Assembly (NCBI GenBank): GCA_011053005.1
Contig: DRHW01000019.1
Span: 1 to 64,000, forward strand
Origin: Methylophaga sp.
GTDB taxonomy: Bacteria; Pseudomonadota; Gammaproteobacteria; Nitrosococcales; Methylophagaceae
Reading direction: 5' to 3'
DNA length: 64,000 bases
Below are positions 17,745 through 25,130 of the stretch, piece after piece. How positions within the stretch are numbered: the stretch's first letter is position 1; every line of letters begins with the position of its first letter. Position numbers and translations under genes: made by a program. The notes below the pieces were generated by a model, which worked only from the letters and a program-made list of their open reading frames with translations, ran no database searches and was not told where the DNA came from.

Positions 17745-17983
17745 GACTCAAACGCTCCTTGTTTCTCTTCAACTAAATAAGCTGCGATTAAGCTACATAC
17801 AATGCAAACCGCCACACTAATAAAGTAAAACAACGTGGCAGGCATACCAAAAATGAACATTATCCGATAATCATTCACTATCCAATAAATAGGTGGAGCC
17901 AGCGCTATAATAGCGTCCAAGTAGAACCAAACTATTATAAAAATCGGCAAACTTCTTTGCATTTCTCTCTCGTTCTTATTCAT
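17741..17983 (-). CDS. DUF3311-type small membrane protein, symporter partner
   Basis: An 80-residue protein with two transmembrane helices (about 10-30 and 43-70), the FMPATLFYF stretch in the second, and a charged N-terminus. The size and location fit DUF3311, which is regularly encoded immediately before an SSS symporter. Start supported by AAGGA 5 nt upstream. The stop overlaps the symporter ATG. Confidence 0.75.
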   Translation of the reverse strand: MNKNEREMQRSLPIFIIVWFYLDAIIALAPPIYWIVNDYRIMFIFGMPATLFYFISVAVCIVCSLIAAYLVEEKQGAFES

Positions 17984-18043
17984 AAGAATCCTTGTCTATT
18001 TTTATGTTTTTATATTTATTTATCTAGGATGCACCGTTCATTT

Positions 18044-18496
18044 TTAATGCAGAAAGATGTTTTCCAGCTTATCGAGACAATTTGGCCAATCTGCTTTATA
18101 GGCATCACAAGCTAGTTTCGTCTTCATTCTGCTTTGCGTCAGTGTTAATACCGTTTTTGATGCGCCTATTTCTGTCAGCCTAATTTCAAGTAAGGTTTCG
18201 ATATCTCGAATAACGTCTATAGGCCCGCTATATTGCCAATATTTAGCAATATAACTGTATGGCGTGACCACTTGATAAGTCCCATTTATAAAATGTTGGG
18301 TACCATCCGGGCTTTGTATCTCTATCTTTATTTCACCATTACGTTCTGGATTATTGATTACGCTCGTGATGACATTTGGATCGGGCGCTAACCATTGCTG
18401 CATGAGTTTAGGTTCTGTCCATGCTCTAAAAATTGCCTTTGACGATGCCGATATTGTTCTCACTAACACTAATTCTTCTAATTCAGCCTCAATCAT
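18044..18496 (-). CDS. SRPBCC (AHSA1/CalC-like) protein
   Basis: A 150-residue START-like ligand-binding fold with the AHSA1 signature VRTISASSKAIFRAWTEPKLMQQWLAPD at the N-terminus and LTEIGASKTVLTLTQS near the end. Such proteins bind hydrophobic ligands; the ligand is unknown. The first 8 bases of the gene overlap the end of the arsR gene, a pairing common in bacteria, where the ArsR-type regulator represses both genes. Confidence 0.85.
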   Translation of the reverse strand: MIEAELEELVLVRTISASSKAIFRAWTEPKLMQQWLAPDPNVITSVINNPERNGEIKIEIQSPDGTQHFINGTYQVVTPYSYIAKYWQYSGPIDVIRDIETLLEIRLTEIGASKTVLTLTQSRMKTKLACDAYKADWPNCLDKLENIFLH

Positions 18497-18833
18497 TCAA
18501 CTCTCCTTCTTGTTTTAAAAGTGATTCCAAAGCATTCAAACGCTTATGCCAAAAATCTCGGTAATAAGAAATCCAGTGTTCTGCCTCAGCTAATGATCCA
18601 GAAGAGAATGTACAAAGATGCGTGCGTCCAACTATTTTTCTGGACAGCAAACCGGCCTTTTCTAACACCTTGACATGCTTTGATGTGGCAGCAAAAGAAA
18701 TAGAAAACGGCTCGGCAAGTTCACTGATCGTGCAGGATTTTTTGTTGACAAGTAGCCCTAGCATTTCTCTCCTTGTTGGATCAGCTAATGCTTTAAATAC
18801 GTTATCGAGTTGCTGCGAATCATATTCAACCAT
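18489..18833 (-). CDS. ArsR-family winged-helix regulator
   Basis: A protein of 114 residues (120 from the ATG at 18851). The HTH is KSCTISELAEPFSISFAATS at about 33-52, followed by KHVKVLEKAGLLSRK and a wing ending GRTHLCTFS. No clustered metal-binding cysteines (CxC) are visible in the recognition helix, so metal sensing is unlikely; this branch pairs with SRPBCC proteins. I prefer MVEYDSQQLDNVF as the start because homologues begin there; neither start has a good SD. The gene overlaps the SRPBCC gene by 8 nt. Confidence 0.85.
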   Translation of the reverse strand: MVEYDSQQLDNVFKALADPTRREMLGLLVNKKSCTISELAEPFSISFAATSKHVKVLEKAGLLSRKIVGRTHLCTFSSGSLAEAEHWISYYRDFWHKRLNALESLLKQEGELND

Positions 18834-18988
18834 AAGGTTAAATATATTCAAAATTTATCAAATAAGCAAATTGAAAGGTGTGGGAAGGCACTCATCCAAA
18901 CTAGAAATGAGTAAATAACCTTATATATTTGGCAAAGTTGGGTTAGCTATCACCAAACAAGCTATTTTTTGAGTGGGAGAAAATGAAG

Positions 18989-19513
18989 CTACCAATATCG
19001 ACGAGCGCCCAGATAACGTTTTTTATAATAGGCACTATCTAAACTGTCTACTTGCACATTTTTACGGCTATTCGGGGCGTGTATGAAGGTATCGTTGTCT
19101 ATATAGATACCTACATGCGATACGCTTTGTCCCATTGTTCTAAAAAAGAGTAAGTCGCCCGCACTCAATTTATTTCTGTCGATATGTTGACCAGATTTGA
19201 ATTGATCAGGCGTGCTTCTAGGAATGGAAATGCCGTTAAGGCGATAGCTATATGAGGCGAGACCCGAACAATCGAAGCCTTCTTTGGGTGAGTTGCCGCC
19301 AAATTTATAGGGCGTACCCATTTGTAATTTGGCAGATTGGACAATCTCACGACCGACAGACTGATTCGATTGATTGACATTGCCATAAGAGCCTGTTGAG
19401 CCTGTCGTCTTATCAGGGTGATACGGCACCACCGAACAAGCGGTCACTAACGATAAAGCAAGACCGCTCAACATCAGCTTTATGATTATTTGAACATGAC
19501 GGTAATTCAACAT
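18989..19513 (-). CDS. NlpC/P60 (C40) cell-wall peptidase lipoprotein
   Basis: A lipoprotein of 174 residues, probably a peptidoglycan endopeptidase. The signal peptide ends in the lipobox LVTAC (Cys at residue 26). The NlpC/P60 domain covers about 55-174: catalytic FDCSGLASYSY, then GDLLFFRT, the His in SHVGIYID, and FIHAPNS. The start at 19513 (MLNYRHVQ) gives a normal lipoprotein signal; a start further upstream (19570) would run into yciO. It shares a strand with yciO (19-nt gap) and is probably co-transcribed with it. Confidence 0.88.
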   Translation of the reverse strand: MLNYRHVQIIIKLMLSGLALSLVTACSVVPYHPDKTTGSTGSYGNVNQSNQSVGREIVQSAKLQMGTPYKFGGNSPKEGFDCSGLASYSYRLNGISIPRSTPDQFKSGQHIDRNKLSAGDLLFFRTMGQSVSHVGIYIDNDTFIHAPNSRKNVQVDSLDSAYYKKRYLGARRYW

Positions 19514-19532
19514 TATCAACACAGTTCGCGCT

Positions 19533-20156
19533 TTAATCTTCAAATAACGATGGATCGCCCAAACCAACACGTACTATTTCTGGCATATCATCAATAAACT
19601 CAATAACGGTTGTCGGTACGGAACCACCAGCGCCGCCATCTATGATTAAATCAACGAACTTACCAATACGATCCATCATTTCTTCAGGGTCGGTCATCGG
19701 CATATCTTCATCCGGCAAGATCATTGTTGAACTCATTAAGGGTTCATTCAGCTCTTCGAGCAATGCTAAAGCAATCGTATTATTAGGAATACGTAGGCCA
19801 ATCGTTTTACGTTTAGCGTGTTGTAAACGTCTTGGTACTTCTTTGGTCGCTGGCAAAATGAAGGTATACGCACCCGGTGTATGGGCTTTAATGGCACGAA
19901 ATACGCTGTTATTAACCTTGGCATAAGTCGACAGTTCGGACAAATCACGGCACATTAACGTGAAGTTATGATCATCATCTAATTGACGAATTCGGCGAAT
20001 TTTATCCATCGCGTCTTTATCGCCAATATGACAACCCAACGCATAACCCGAATCTGTGGGATACACCACTAAACCACCTTTACGGATAATGTCGCAGGCT
20101 TGAACGATTAAACGTTTTTGTGGATTTTCTGGGTGTATTTGGAAAAACTGACTCAT
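19533..20156 (-). CDS. yciO: YciO (Sua5/YrdC-like RNA-binding protein)
   Basis: A 207-residue Sua5/YrdC/YciO-family protein, very close to E. coli YciO: MSQFFQIHPENPQKRL at the start, GGLVVYPTDSGYALGC near 28, DDHNFTLMCRDLSELSTYA near 61, PGAYTFILPATKEVPRRL near 99 and KRKTIGLRIPNN. The relatives TsaC/Sua5 make threonylcarbamoyl-AMP for tRNA t6A; the role of YciO is not settled. I trimmed nine residues from the longest frame because the conserved protein begins at 20156. Confidence 0.92.
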   Translation of the reverse strand: MSQFFQIHPENPQKRLIVQACDIIRKGGLVVYPTDSGYALGCHIGDKDAMDKIRRIRQLDDDHNFTLMCRDLSELSTYAKVNNSVFRAIKAHTPGAYTFILPATKEVPRRLQHAKRKTIGLRIPNNTIALALLEELNEPLMSSTMILPDEDMPMTDPEEMMDRIGKFVDLIIDGGAGGSVPTTVIEFIDDMPEIVRVGLGDPSLFED

Positions 20157-20298
20157 GTAAAACCTTTTAAAAAAGCTCAACAATATGCTGAGGAATAATA
20201 TGTTAAGTCGATAAGGATAAACCTTTTTTCAAAAAACAGTGAGTAACACGAACCATATTGATAATAAAAGTGCTCTAAAAACAGCGGGCTACTTCATC

Positions 20299-21213
20299 TC
20301 AATGCGAAGTGTCCCAGAGTTTTTTTGCTAATTCGGTCGTGTCTAAACTATCTAGCCACCATTTCAAACCGGCTCCTTTTTCCGCTGTTCGCCAAGCAAT
20401 GTAAAGTGGTTCTGGTTGGCGTGGTTCTTCGACGTGTTTAATAATCAATTGCTTATTAGCAATCGCCGTTCTCACCATGGGTTCAGGCAAAAACCCCACA
20501 CCTAAACTGGCTTGTTGAAAGGCTAATTTTGTTTTCATATTCGGCACTGACAACGTATTTTGGCCGCTTAACAAACCCACGGTTCTTGAAGGCGTATTAC
20601 GCACCGAATCACGCACCGTTATCACACGATGTTGTGATAATTCAAGCTTACCGAGCGGTTTATCGATTAATGCCAATGGATGTTCAGGCGCAACAACAAA
20701 GACAAAATCAATCATGCCGATGAGTTTTGATTTGTAACCACCTCCCGATGGCCCTTCGCCTGCGGCGCCGACTAATAAATCAACTCGACGATCTAATAAT
20801 GATTCCCATGTTCCAGATAATGAATCATGCAAAAAATTAAGCCGTGTCAGAGGTGAAATTGTAGAAAAGTCGGCAATTTCGGTCAGCAAACTGGCAGGGC
20901 TAAATATGGTATCCATGCCAATATTCAGTTCTGTTTCCCAACCTGAGGCAACACGTCGCACTCTATTTTCAATCTCTTCTGCTGTTCTGAGTAAATAACG
21001 CCCTTCGTTAAGTAACTCTCGACCCGCTTTGGTTAAGCTTACTTTTGGCCCTGAACGCTCATAGATTTTGACATTGAGATCTTGCTCCAACTTACTGACC
21101 GTATATGAAATAGTCGATGGCACTCTAAATAACGCATCAGCCGTGGCTGCAAAGGTGCCCAACCGATCAATCGTATCTAAAACCAGCAGTGAATCAAGGC
21201 TCAGCTTAAACAT
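20299..21213 (-). CDS. LysR-family transcriptional regulator
   Basis: A 304-residue LysR regulator: HTH 1-60 (FAATADALFRVPSTISYTVSKLE) and effector domain 88-290 (GWETELNIGMDTIFSP, DLLVGAAGEGPSGGG, GVGFLPEPMV). It is close to the Y-x-R LysR subgroup that sits beside pirin genes. It faces the pirin-NmrA genes across 150 bp and probably regulates them and itself. A perfect T-N11-A palindrome begins at the base next to the start codon. Its effector is unknown. Confidence 0.88.
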   Translation of the reverse strand: MFKLSLDSLLVLDTIDRLGTFAATADALFRVPSTISYTVSKLEQDLNVKIYERSGPKVSLTKAGRELLNEGRYLLRTAEEIENRVRRVASGWETELNIGMDTIFSPASLLTEIADFSTISPLTRLNFLHDSLSGTWESLLDRRVDLLVGAAGEGPSGGGYKSKLIGMIDFVFVVAPEHPLALIDKPLGKLELSQHRVITVRDSVRNTPSRTVGLLSGQNTLSVPNMKTKLAFQQASLGVGFLPEPMVRTAIANKQLIIKHVEEPRQPEPLYIAWRTAEKGAGLKWWLDSLDTTELAKKLWDTSH

Positions 21214-21226
21214 TCGAATTATTCGA
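21214..21226. promoter_or_regulatory. T-N11-A palindrome immediately upstream of the LysR start codon
   Basis: TCGAAT-T-ATTCGA, a perfect 13-bp palindrome with T at 21214 and A at 21226, satisfies the LysR T-N11-A rule. It directly abuts the ATG of the LysR gene (21213-21211). It is a candidate binding site for autorepression and for control of the divergent pirin gene. Confidence 0.5.
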
Positions 21227-21363
21227 TGATATAACCATATTTTTTCCGTTTTTCATTTGATTTTCACTCCCTCATACTTCAAATCAAGCAACATCAAGCC
21301 ATCGGAATTATTGCATATAACGAGAATTGATTGAGCAACTAATATCATTTAAAGGAGATCAAA

Positions 21364-22065
21364 ATGTTAACACTACACAAAAATAGTCAGCGTGGCGCGG
21401 CAGATCATGGTTGGTTGCAATCAAACCATTCTTTCTCGTTTGGTAGTTATTACAACCCAAATGAAATGGGGTTTGGTCCTTTACGCGTTATTAATGAAGA
21501 CCGCGTGCAGCCTAATAAAGGTTTTGGTGAACATGGCCACGACAATATGGAAATCATCACCTATGTATTAAGTGGCTCGCTTGAACATAAAGACAGCATG
21601 GGTAACGGTTCGATAATTCACTACGGTGATGTGCAAAGAATGAGTGCCGGAACAGGCGTGAGACACAGTGAATTTAATCCATCTAAAAATGAGCGTGTTC
21701 ACCTCTTGCAAATCTGGATTCAACCTAATGTTCAAAATATTGAACCTAGTTATGAAGAGAAACATTTTGATGCGGAATCTAAAAAAGGAACGCTACGACT
21801 CATTGCTTCTGAAAATGGTCGAGATGGCTCGGTAGTGGTGCATCAAGATGTCAGTATTTTTGCCTCACTCGTCGATGGTGAAGACACGATTATACAAGCC
21901 ATTTTACCGACAAGAACAGCGTATTTACATTTAATTCGCGGCCAAATTACCGTTAATGGTCAGCACGTTACTACTGGCGATTCGTTAAAAATAACGAATG
22001 AATCAGAACTTATTATTAATAACGCGGCCAACGCTGAATTTTTATTATTCGACTTACCTTATTAA
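21364..22065 (+). CDS. Pirin-family bicupin (YhaK-like)
   Basis: A 233-residue bicupin, similar to YhaK/pirin. Metal-binding cupin motifs appear as GFGEHGHDNMEIITYVLSG near residue 56 and GTGVRHSEFNPS near 98; the opening GWLQSNHSFSFGSYYN is typical of the family. Some pirins are quercetin dioxygenases, others redox sensors; which applies is not decidable here. Strong RBS AGGAG 6 nt before the ATG. Divergent from a LysR gene and followed by the NmrA-like gene. Confidence 0.88.
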   Translation: MLTLHKNSQRGAADHGWLQSNHSFSFGSYYNPNEMGFGPLRVINEDRVQPNKGFGEHGHDNMEIITYVLSGSLEHKDSMGNGSIIHYGDVQRMSAGTGVRHSEFNPSKNERVHLLQIWIQPNVQNIEPSYEEKHFDAESKKGTLRLIASENGRDGSVVVHQDVSIFASLVDGEDTIIQAILPTRTAYLHLIRGQITVNGQHVTTGDSLKITNESELIINNAANAEFLLFDLPY

Positions 22066-22113
22066 TTTTTAACCATTTTATTTAAGTTTTTAACTTATTT
22101 TTTGGAGAACCTC

Positions 22114-22989
22114 ATGAGCAACAGAATCTTAATCATCGGCGCGACAGGTAATAATGGCTTGGCAACCCTGAATGCGTTATTTTCAAAACAAGATAGCAAT
22201 GTAATCGTGCGTGCCGCGGTACGTAGTCAGCAAAAAGCGGACGAATTAGCACAACGTTACCCAACAATTGAAACCGTTATTTTGGATCTCGATAAACCAG
22301 AAACATTGCCAGCGGCATTGGTCAATGTTTCAAAGGTCTTCATTATTCCTGGTAATGTCGAAAACAGAGCACAACATGCAAAATCAGTGATTGATGCTGC
22401 CAAAAATAGCGGCAGTGTTGAACATGTTGTTTTATATTCAGTGGTCGGTGCAGAATGGGAAGCGATTTTGTTTGCGAAACAATTCCGCGAAGCAGAAAAG
22501 TATCTTGAAGCATCAGGCTTAGCGTGGACACATTTGCGAACAATATGGTTTCAAGATAACTTCTTTGGTTGGGCTGAGGGGATTAAAAATGGTCAGTTTT
22601 ACTTTGGGGTTCGAGATGGCCTATTCGCACCACTAAATGTGGGTGATATCGGTGAAATAGCGGCAAATATCTTAACCAGAGAAGGTCATGAAAATAAAGC
22701 GTACAACATTACAGGGCCAGAATTATTAAGCGGCCAACAACTTGCCGATGAATTTAGTATTGTTACCGGCAAACCAGTTCAATATGTTTCGCCACCAGAA
22801 GAAGCAACGCTTGCCTCTTTAATCGGTGCGGGTTGGCCAGAATGGCAAGCTAAAGGTATTGTCGAATTATTTGAAGTATTCGCTTCTAATCAAGCAGCGG
22901 TTGTAACGGAAGATGGCGCAAACTTATTGGGCAGACCTTTAACAACGTTCAAACAGTTTGTTGAATCAAATAAAGCGGCGTTTGTTTAA
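22114..22989 (+). CDS. NmrA-like NAD(P)-binding protein (quinone oxidoreductase-like)
   Basis: A 291-residue atypical SDR of the NmrA/QOR2 type. N-terminal dinucleotide motif GATGNNGLA near residue 9, LDLDKPETLPAAL near 56, and VEHVVLYSVVGAE near 107. The SDR catalytic tetrad is absent in this family, which includes redox sensors and quinone reductases. A start at the ATG at 22114 is preferred because GGAG lies 6 nt upstream. The stop is followed by a hairpin (23004-23036). Confidence 0.82.
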   Translation: MSNRILIIGATGNNGLATLNALFSKQDSNVIVRAAVRSQQKADELAQRYPTIETVILDLDKPETLPAALVNVSKVFIIPGNVENRAQHAKSVIDAAKNSGSVEHVVLYSVVGAEWEAILFAKQFREAEKYLEASGLAWTHLRTIWFQDNFFGWAEGIKNGQFYFGVRDGLFAPLNVGDIGEIAANILTREGHENKAYNITGPELLSGQQLADEFSIVTGKPVQYVSPPEEATLASLIGAGWPEWQAKGIVELFEVFASNQAAVVTEDGANLLGRPLTTFKQFVESNKAAFV

Positions 22990-23003
22990 GTAGTCAATCA
23001 AAC

Positions 23004-23036
23004 TAACTCCCCGACTCATGTTGGGTTGGGGAGTTA
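23004..23036. terminator. Hairpin between convergent NmrA-like gene and rnm
   Basis: Stem TAACTCCCC/GGGGAGTTA (9 bp, perfect) around a 15-nt loop, located between the stops of two convergent genes. There is no long T-run, so factor-assisted or weak termination is likely. Confidence 0.55.
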
Positions 23037-23068
23037 TCAATACAGATTATTGAGTATAAATAATCAGG

Positions 23069-23905
23069 CTACCAAGTCGACCAAATAGGCACACAGCTTT
23101 TTGGGAATTCAGCCAAGTTACCTAGTTCAACCCATGCATTATCAGGCGTGTGAAAATCAGAACCACATGATGCAAGTAACTCAAACTGTTCAGCCAATCG
23201 TGCTAAATTTTTAACTTCTTCCGGATGTTGTCGTCCAGAAACAACCTCAAAGCCCACGCCGCCCGCTTCTTTAAAGTCGGTGATTAATCGGCGCAATTTT
23301 GTTGCCGTCATTTTATAGCGTGCAGGATGTGCAATCACGGCTTGACCACCAGCAGCGGTGATCCATGAAACAGCATCAGTCAAATTCGCCCATTCACCTG
23401 CAACATAGCCCGGTTTATTTCTTACTAAAAAACGTTTAAAAACATCGCTAATGTTTTTGGCATGACCCTGTTCAACAAGAAACTGTGCAAAATGCAATCG
23501 ACCCAACATGACATCAGATGAATATTTGCGTGCGCCATCAAGTGCGCCAGCAATACCTGCTTTTTCTAATCTTTCAGCCATTTTATTCGCACGTTCGATA
23601 CGAAACATGCGCATTTTCATCAAACCTTGTTGCAAGGTGGCATTATTCGCATCTACATTCAAACCAAGAATATGAACGGTTCCACCGGCCCACGTTACCG
23701 AAATTTCTACGCCGGGAATTAAGGTTAAATCGGTATTTTGTGCTGCCAACTGCGCTGCAACGAGGCCTTCAGTACCATCATGATCCGTTAATGCCAAAAC
23801 ATCTACGCCTTGCGCTATCGCGCGGGCAATAAGATCTTCAGGTGATAAGGCGCCATCTGAGGCAATAGAGTGAGAATGTAAGTCATAACAAGTCATTGTG
23901 ATCAT
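23069..23905 (-). CDS. rnm: PHP-domain phosphoesterase, RNase AM / YciV
   Basis: A 278-residue PHP-fold phosphoesterase. Metal-ligand motifs are DLHSHSIASDG (8-18), ALTDHDGTEG near 37, AHPARYK near 188 and GSDFHTPDN near 247. E. coli YciV (RNase AM) trims 5' ends of rRNA and acts on 3',5'-bisphosphate nucleotides. The start could be at 23905 or the ATG at 23896; neither has a clear SD. It is separated from yciO, its usual neighbour, by the LysR/pirin/NmrA module. Confidence 0.88.
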   Translation of the reverse strand: MITMTCYDLHSHSIASDGALSPEDLIARAIAQGVDVLALTDHDGTEGLVAAQLAAQNTDLTLIPGVEISVTWAGGTVHILGLNVDANNATLQQGLMKMRMFRIERANKMAERLEKAGIAGALDGARKYSSDVMLGRLHFAQFLVEQGHAKNISDVFKRFLVRNKPGYVAGEWANLTDAVSWITAAGGQAVIAHPARYKMTATKLRRLITDFKEAGGVGFEVVSGRQHPEEVKNLARLAEQFELLASCGSDFHTPDNAWVELGNLAEFPKSCVPIWSTW

Positions 23906-23949
23906 TTTACGTTAAAATGACGACCGTTACTTTTTAAAGCAAACTCACC

Positions 23950-24552
23950 ATGAAACTATTTTTTGATTTTTTACCTATTGCTCTCTTTTTTATCGCCTAT
24001 AAATTTGGTGGCGGTATTTATCACTGGGATGGGCAAGAATATGACCTAAAAGGCATTTATGTCGCCACCGCAGTGATGATTATCGCTTCAGTCTTGCAAG
24101 TGACGATCACTTGGTTATTGACTAGAAAAGTCGAAAAATCACATTTAATCACCTTAGTCTTAGTGCTCGTTTTAGGTGGCGCAACATTGTGGTTACAAAA
24201 CCCTGATTTTATTAAATGGAAGCCAACTGCGGTCAATTGGTTGTTTGCCCTCGCTTTTATCGTTGCTCAAGTATTTACTGACAAATCATTACTCGAACGC
24301 ATGATGGCTGAACATATACAGTTACCTGCTGCCGTCTGGTTTAAGCTAAATATAGCTTGGGTATTATTTTTCATCGGTTCAGGTTTAGCGAATCTTTATG
24401 TTGCGTTTAACTTTGATGAAGATACATGGGTTGATTTCAAGCTATTTGGTCTATTAGGTTTAACGCTGGTATTTATAATCTGTCAGTCGATTTATCTTGC
24501 TAAACATGCCATTGAATCTCCAGATTCAGGATCATCTAAGGAGATTAAATAA
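23950..24552 (+). CDS. yciB: Septation protein A / YciB inner membrane protein
   Basis: A 200-residue inner membrane protein with five hydrophobic segments, matching the YciB/IspZ family: [21 protein letters not shown] at the start, [15 protein letters not shown] near 92, and [24 protein letters not shown] near 130. It helps maintain envelope integrity and interacts with cell-division and elongation proteins. The stop overlaps the yciI start (TAATG), so yciB-yciI-bolA form an operon; it diverges from rnm. Confidence 0.93.
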   Translation: MKLFFDFLPIALFFIAYKFGGGIYHWDGQEYDLKGIYVATAVMIIASVLQVTITWLLTRKVEKSHLITLVLVLVLGGATLWLQNPDFIKWKPTAVNWLFALAFIVAQVFTDKSLLERMMAEHIQLPAAVWFKLNIAWVLFFIGSGLANLYVAFNFDEDTWVDFKLFGLLGLTLVFIICQSIYLAKHAIESPDSGSSKEIK

Positions 24553-24851
24553 TGCTTTACGCTATTATTAGTGAAGATGTGGCTGATAGTTTAAGTCGAA
24601 GATTAGCAGCAAGACCGGCTCATTTAGAACGACTTAACGAATTACAACAGCAAGGTCGTTTGATATTAGCCGGTCCACACCCAGCCATTGATAGTGAAGA
24701 TCCAGGTCAAGAAGGTTTCAGCGGTAGTCTCGTTGTAGCGGAATTTACAGACTTATTAGCAGCACAAGCATGGGCAGATGCCGATCCTTATATTGAAGCC
24801 GGCGTGTATGCTCACGTCGTAGTTAAACCTTTCAAAAAGGTATTACCATGA
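24552..24851 (+). CDS. yciI: YciI-family protein
   Basis: A 99-residue ferredoxin-like-fold protein of the YciI family. The conserved His-containing segment [22 protein letters not shown] is near residue 21, and the [17 protein letters not shown] stretch is near 79. Some relatives are hydrolytic or dehalogenating enzymes, but YciI itself has no proven reaction. It overlaps yciB by one base and bolA by four bases (ATGA). Confidence 0.9.
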   Translation: MLYAIISEDVADSLSRRLAARPAHLERLNELQQQGRLILAGPHPAIDSEDPGQEGFSGSLVVAEFTDLLAAQAWADADPYIEAGVYAHVVVKPFKKVLP

Positions 24852-25120
24852 CCGACACCACGACCCGCTTACAAGCCGCGCTAAATACACTGAATCCCAC
24901 TTATTTAGAGCTACAAGATGATAGTGCTTTGCATGCGGGTCATGCCGGTAATACGGGTGGCAGCCATTACACGGTGATCATCGTAAGCGAAGCCTTCACT
25001 GATTTATTACTGATTAAACGCCATCGTTTAGTTTATGAAGCTGTCGGTAAGTTAATGGTCAAAGATATTCATGCGCTCAGTATTCAAGCTAAAACACCCG
25101 CTGAATTTGGCTTAAACTAA
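24848..25120 (+). CDS. bolA: BolA-family protein
   Basis: A 90-residue BolA-family protein with the hallmark [22 protein letters not shown] near residue 29, and [17 protein letters not shown] near 56. BolA proteins pair with monothiol glutaredoxins in Fe-S handling and can act in transcription and morphology control. The conserved His and Gly are present. It overlaps yciI by 4 nt and is followed 11 nt later by the large PilZ-domain gene. Confidence 0.9.
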   Translation: MTDTTTRLQAALNTLNPTYLELQDDSALHAGHAGNTGGSHYTVIIVSEAFTDLLLIKRHRLVYEAVGKLMVKDIHALSIQAKTPAEFGLN

Positions 25121-25130
25121 TAAGCCGAAA

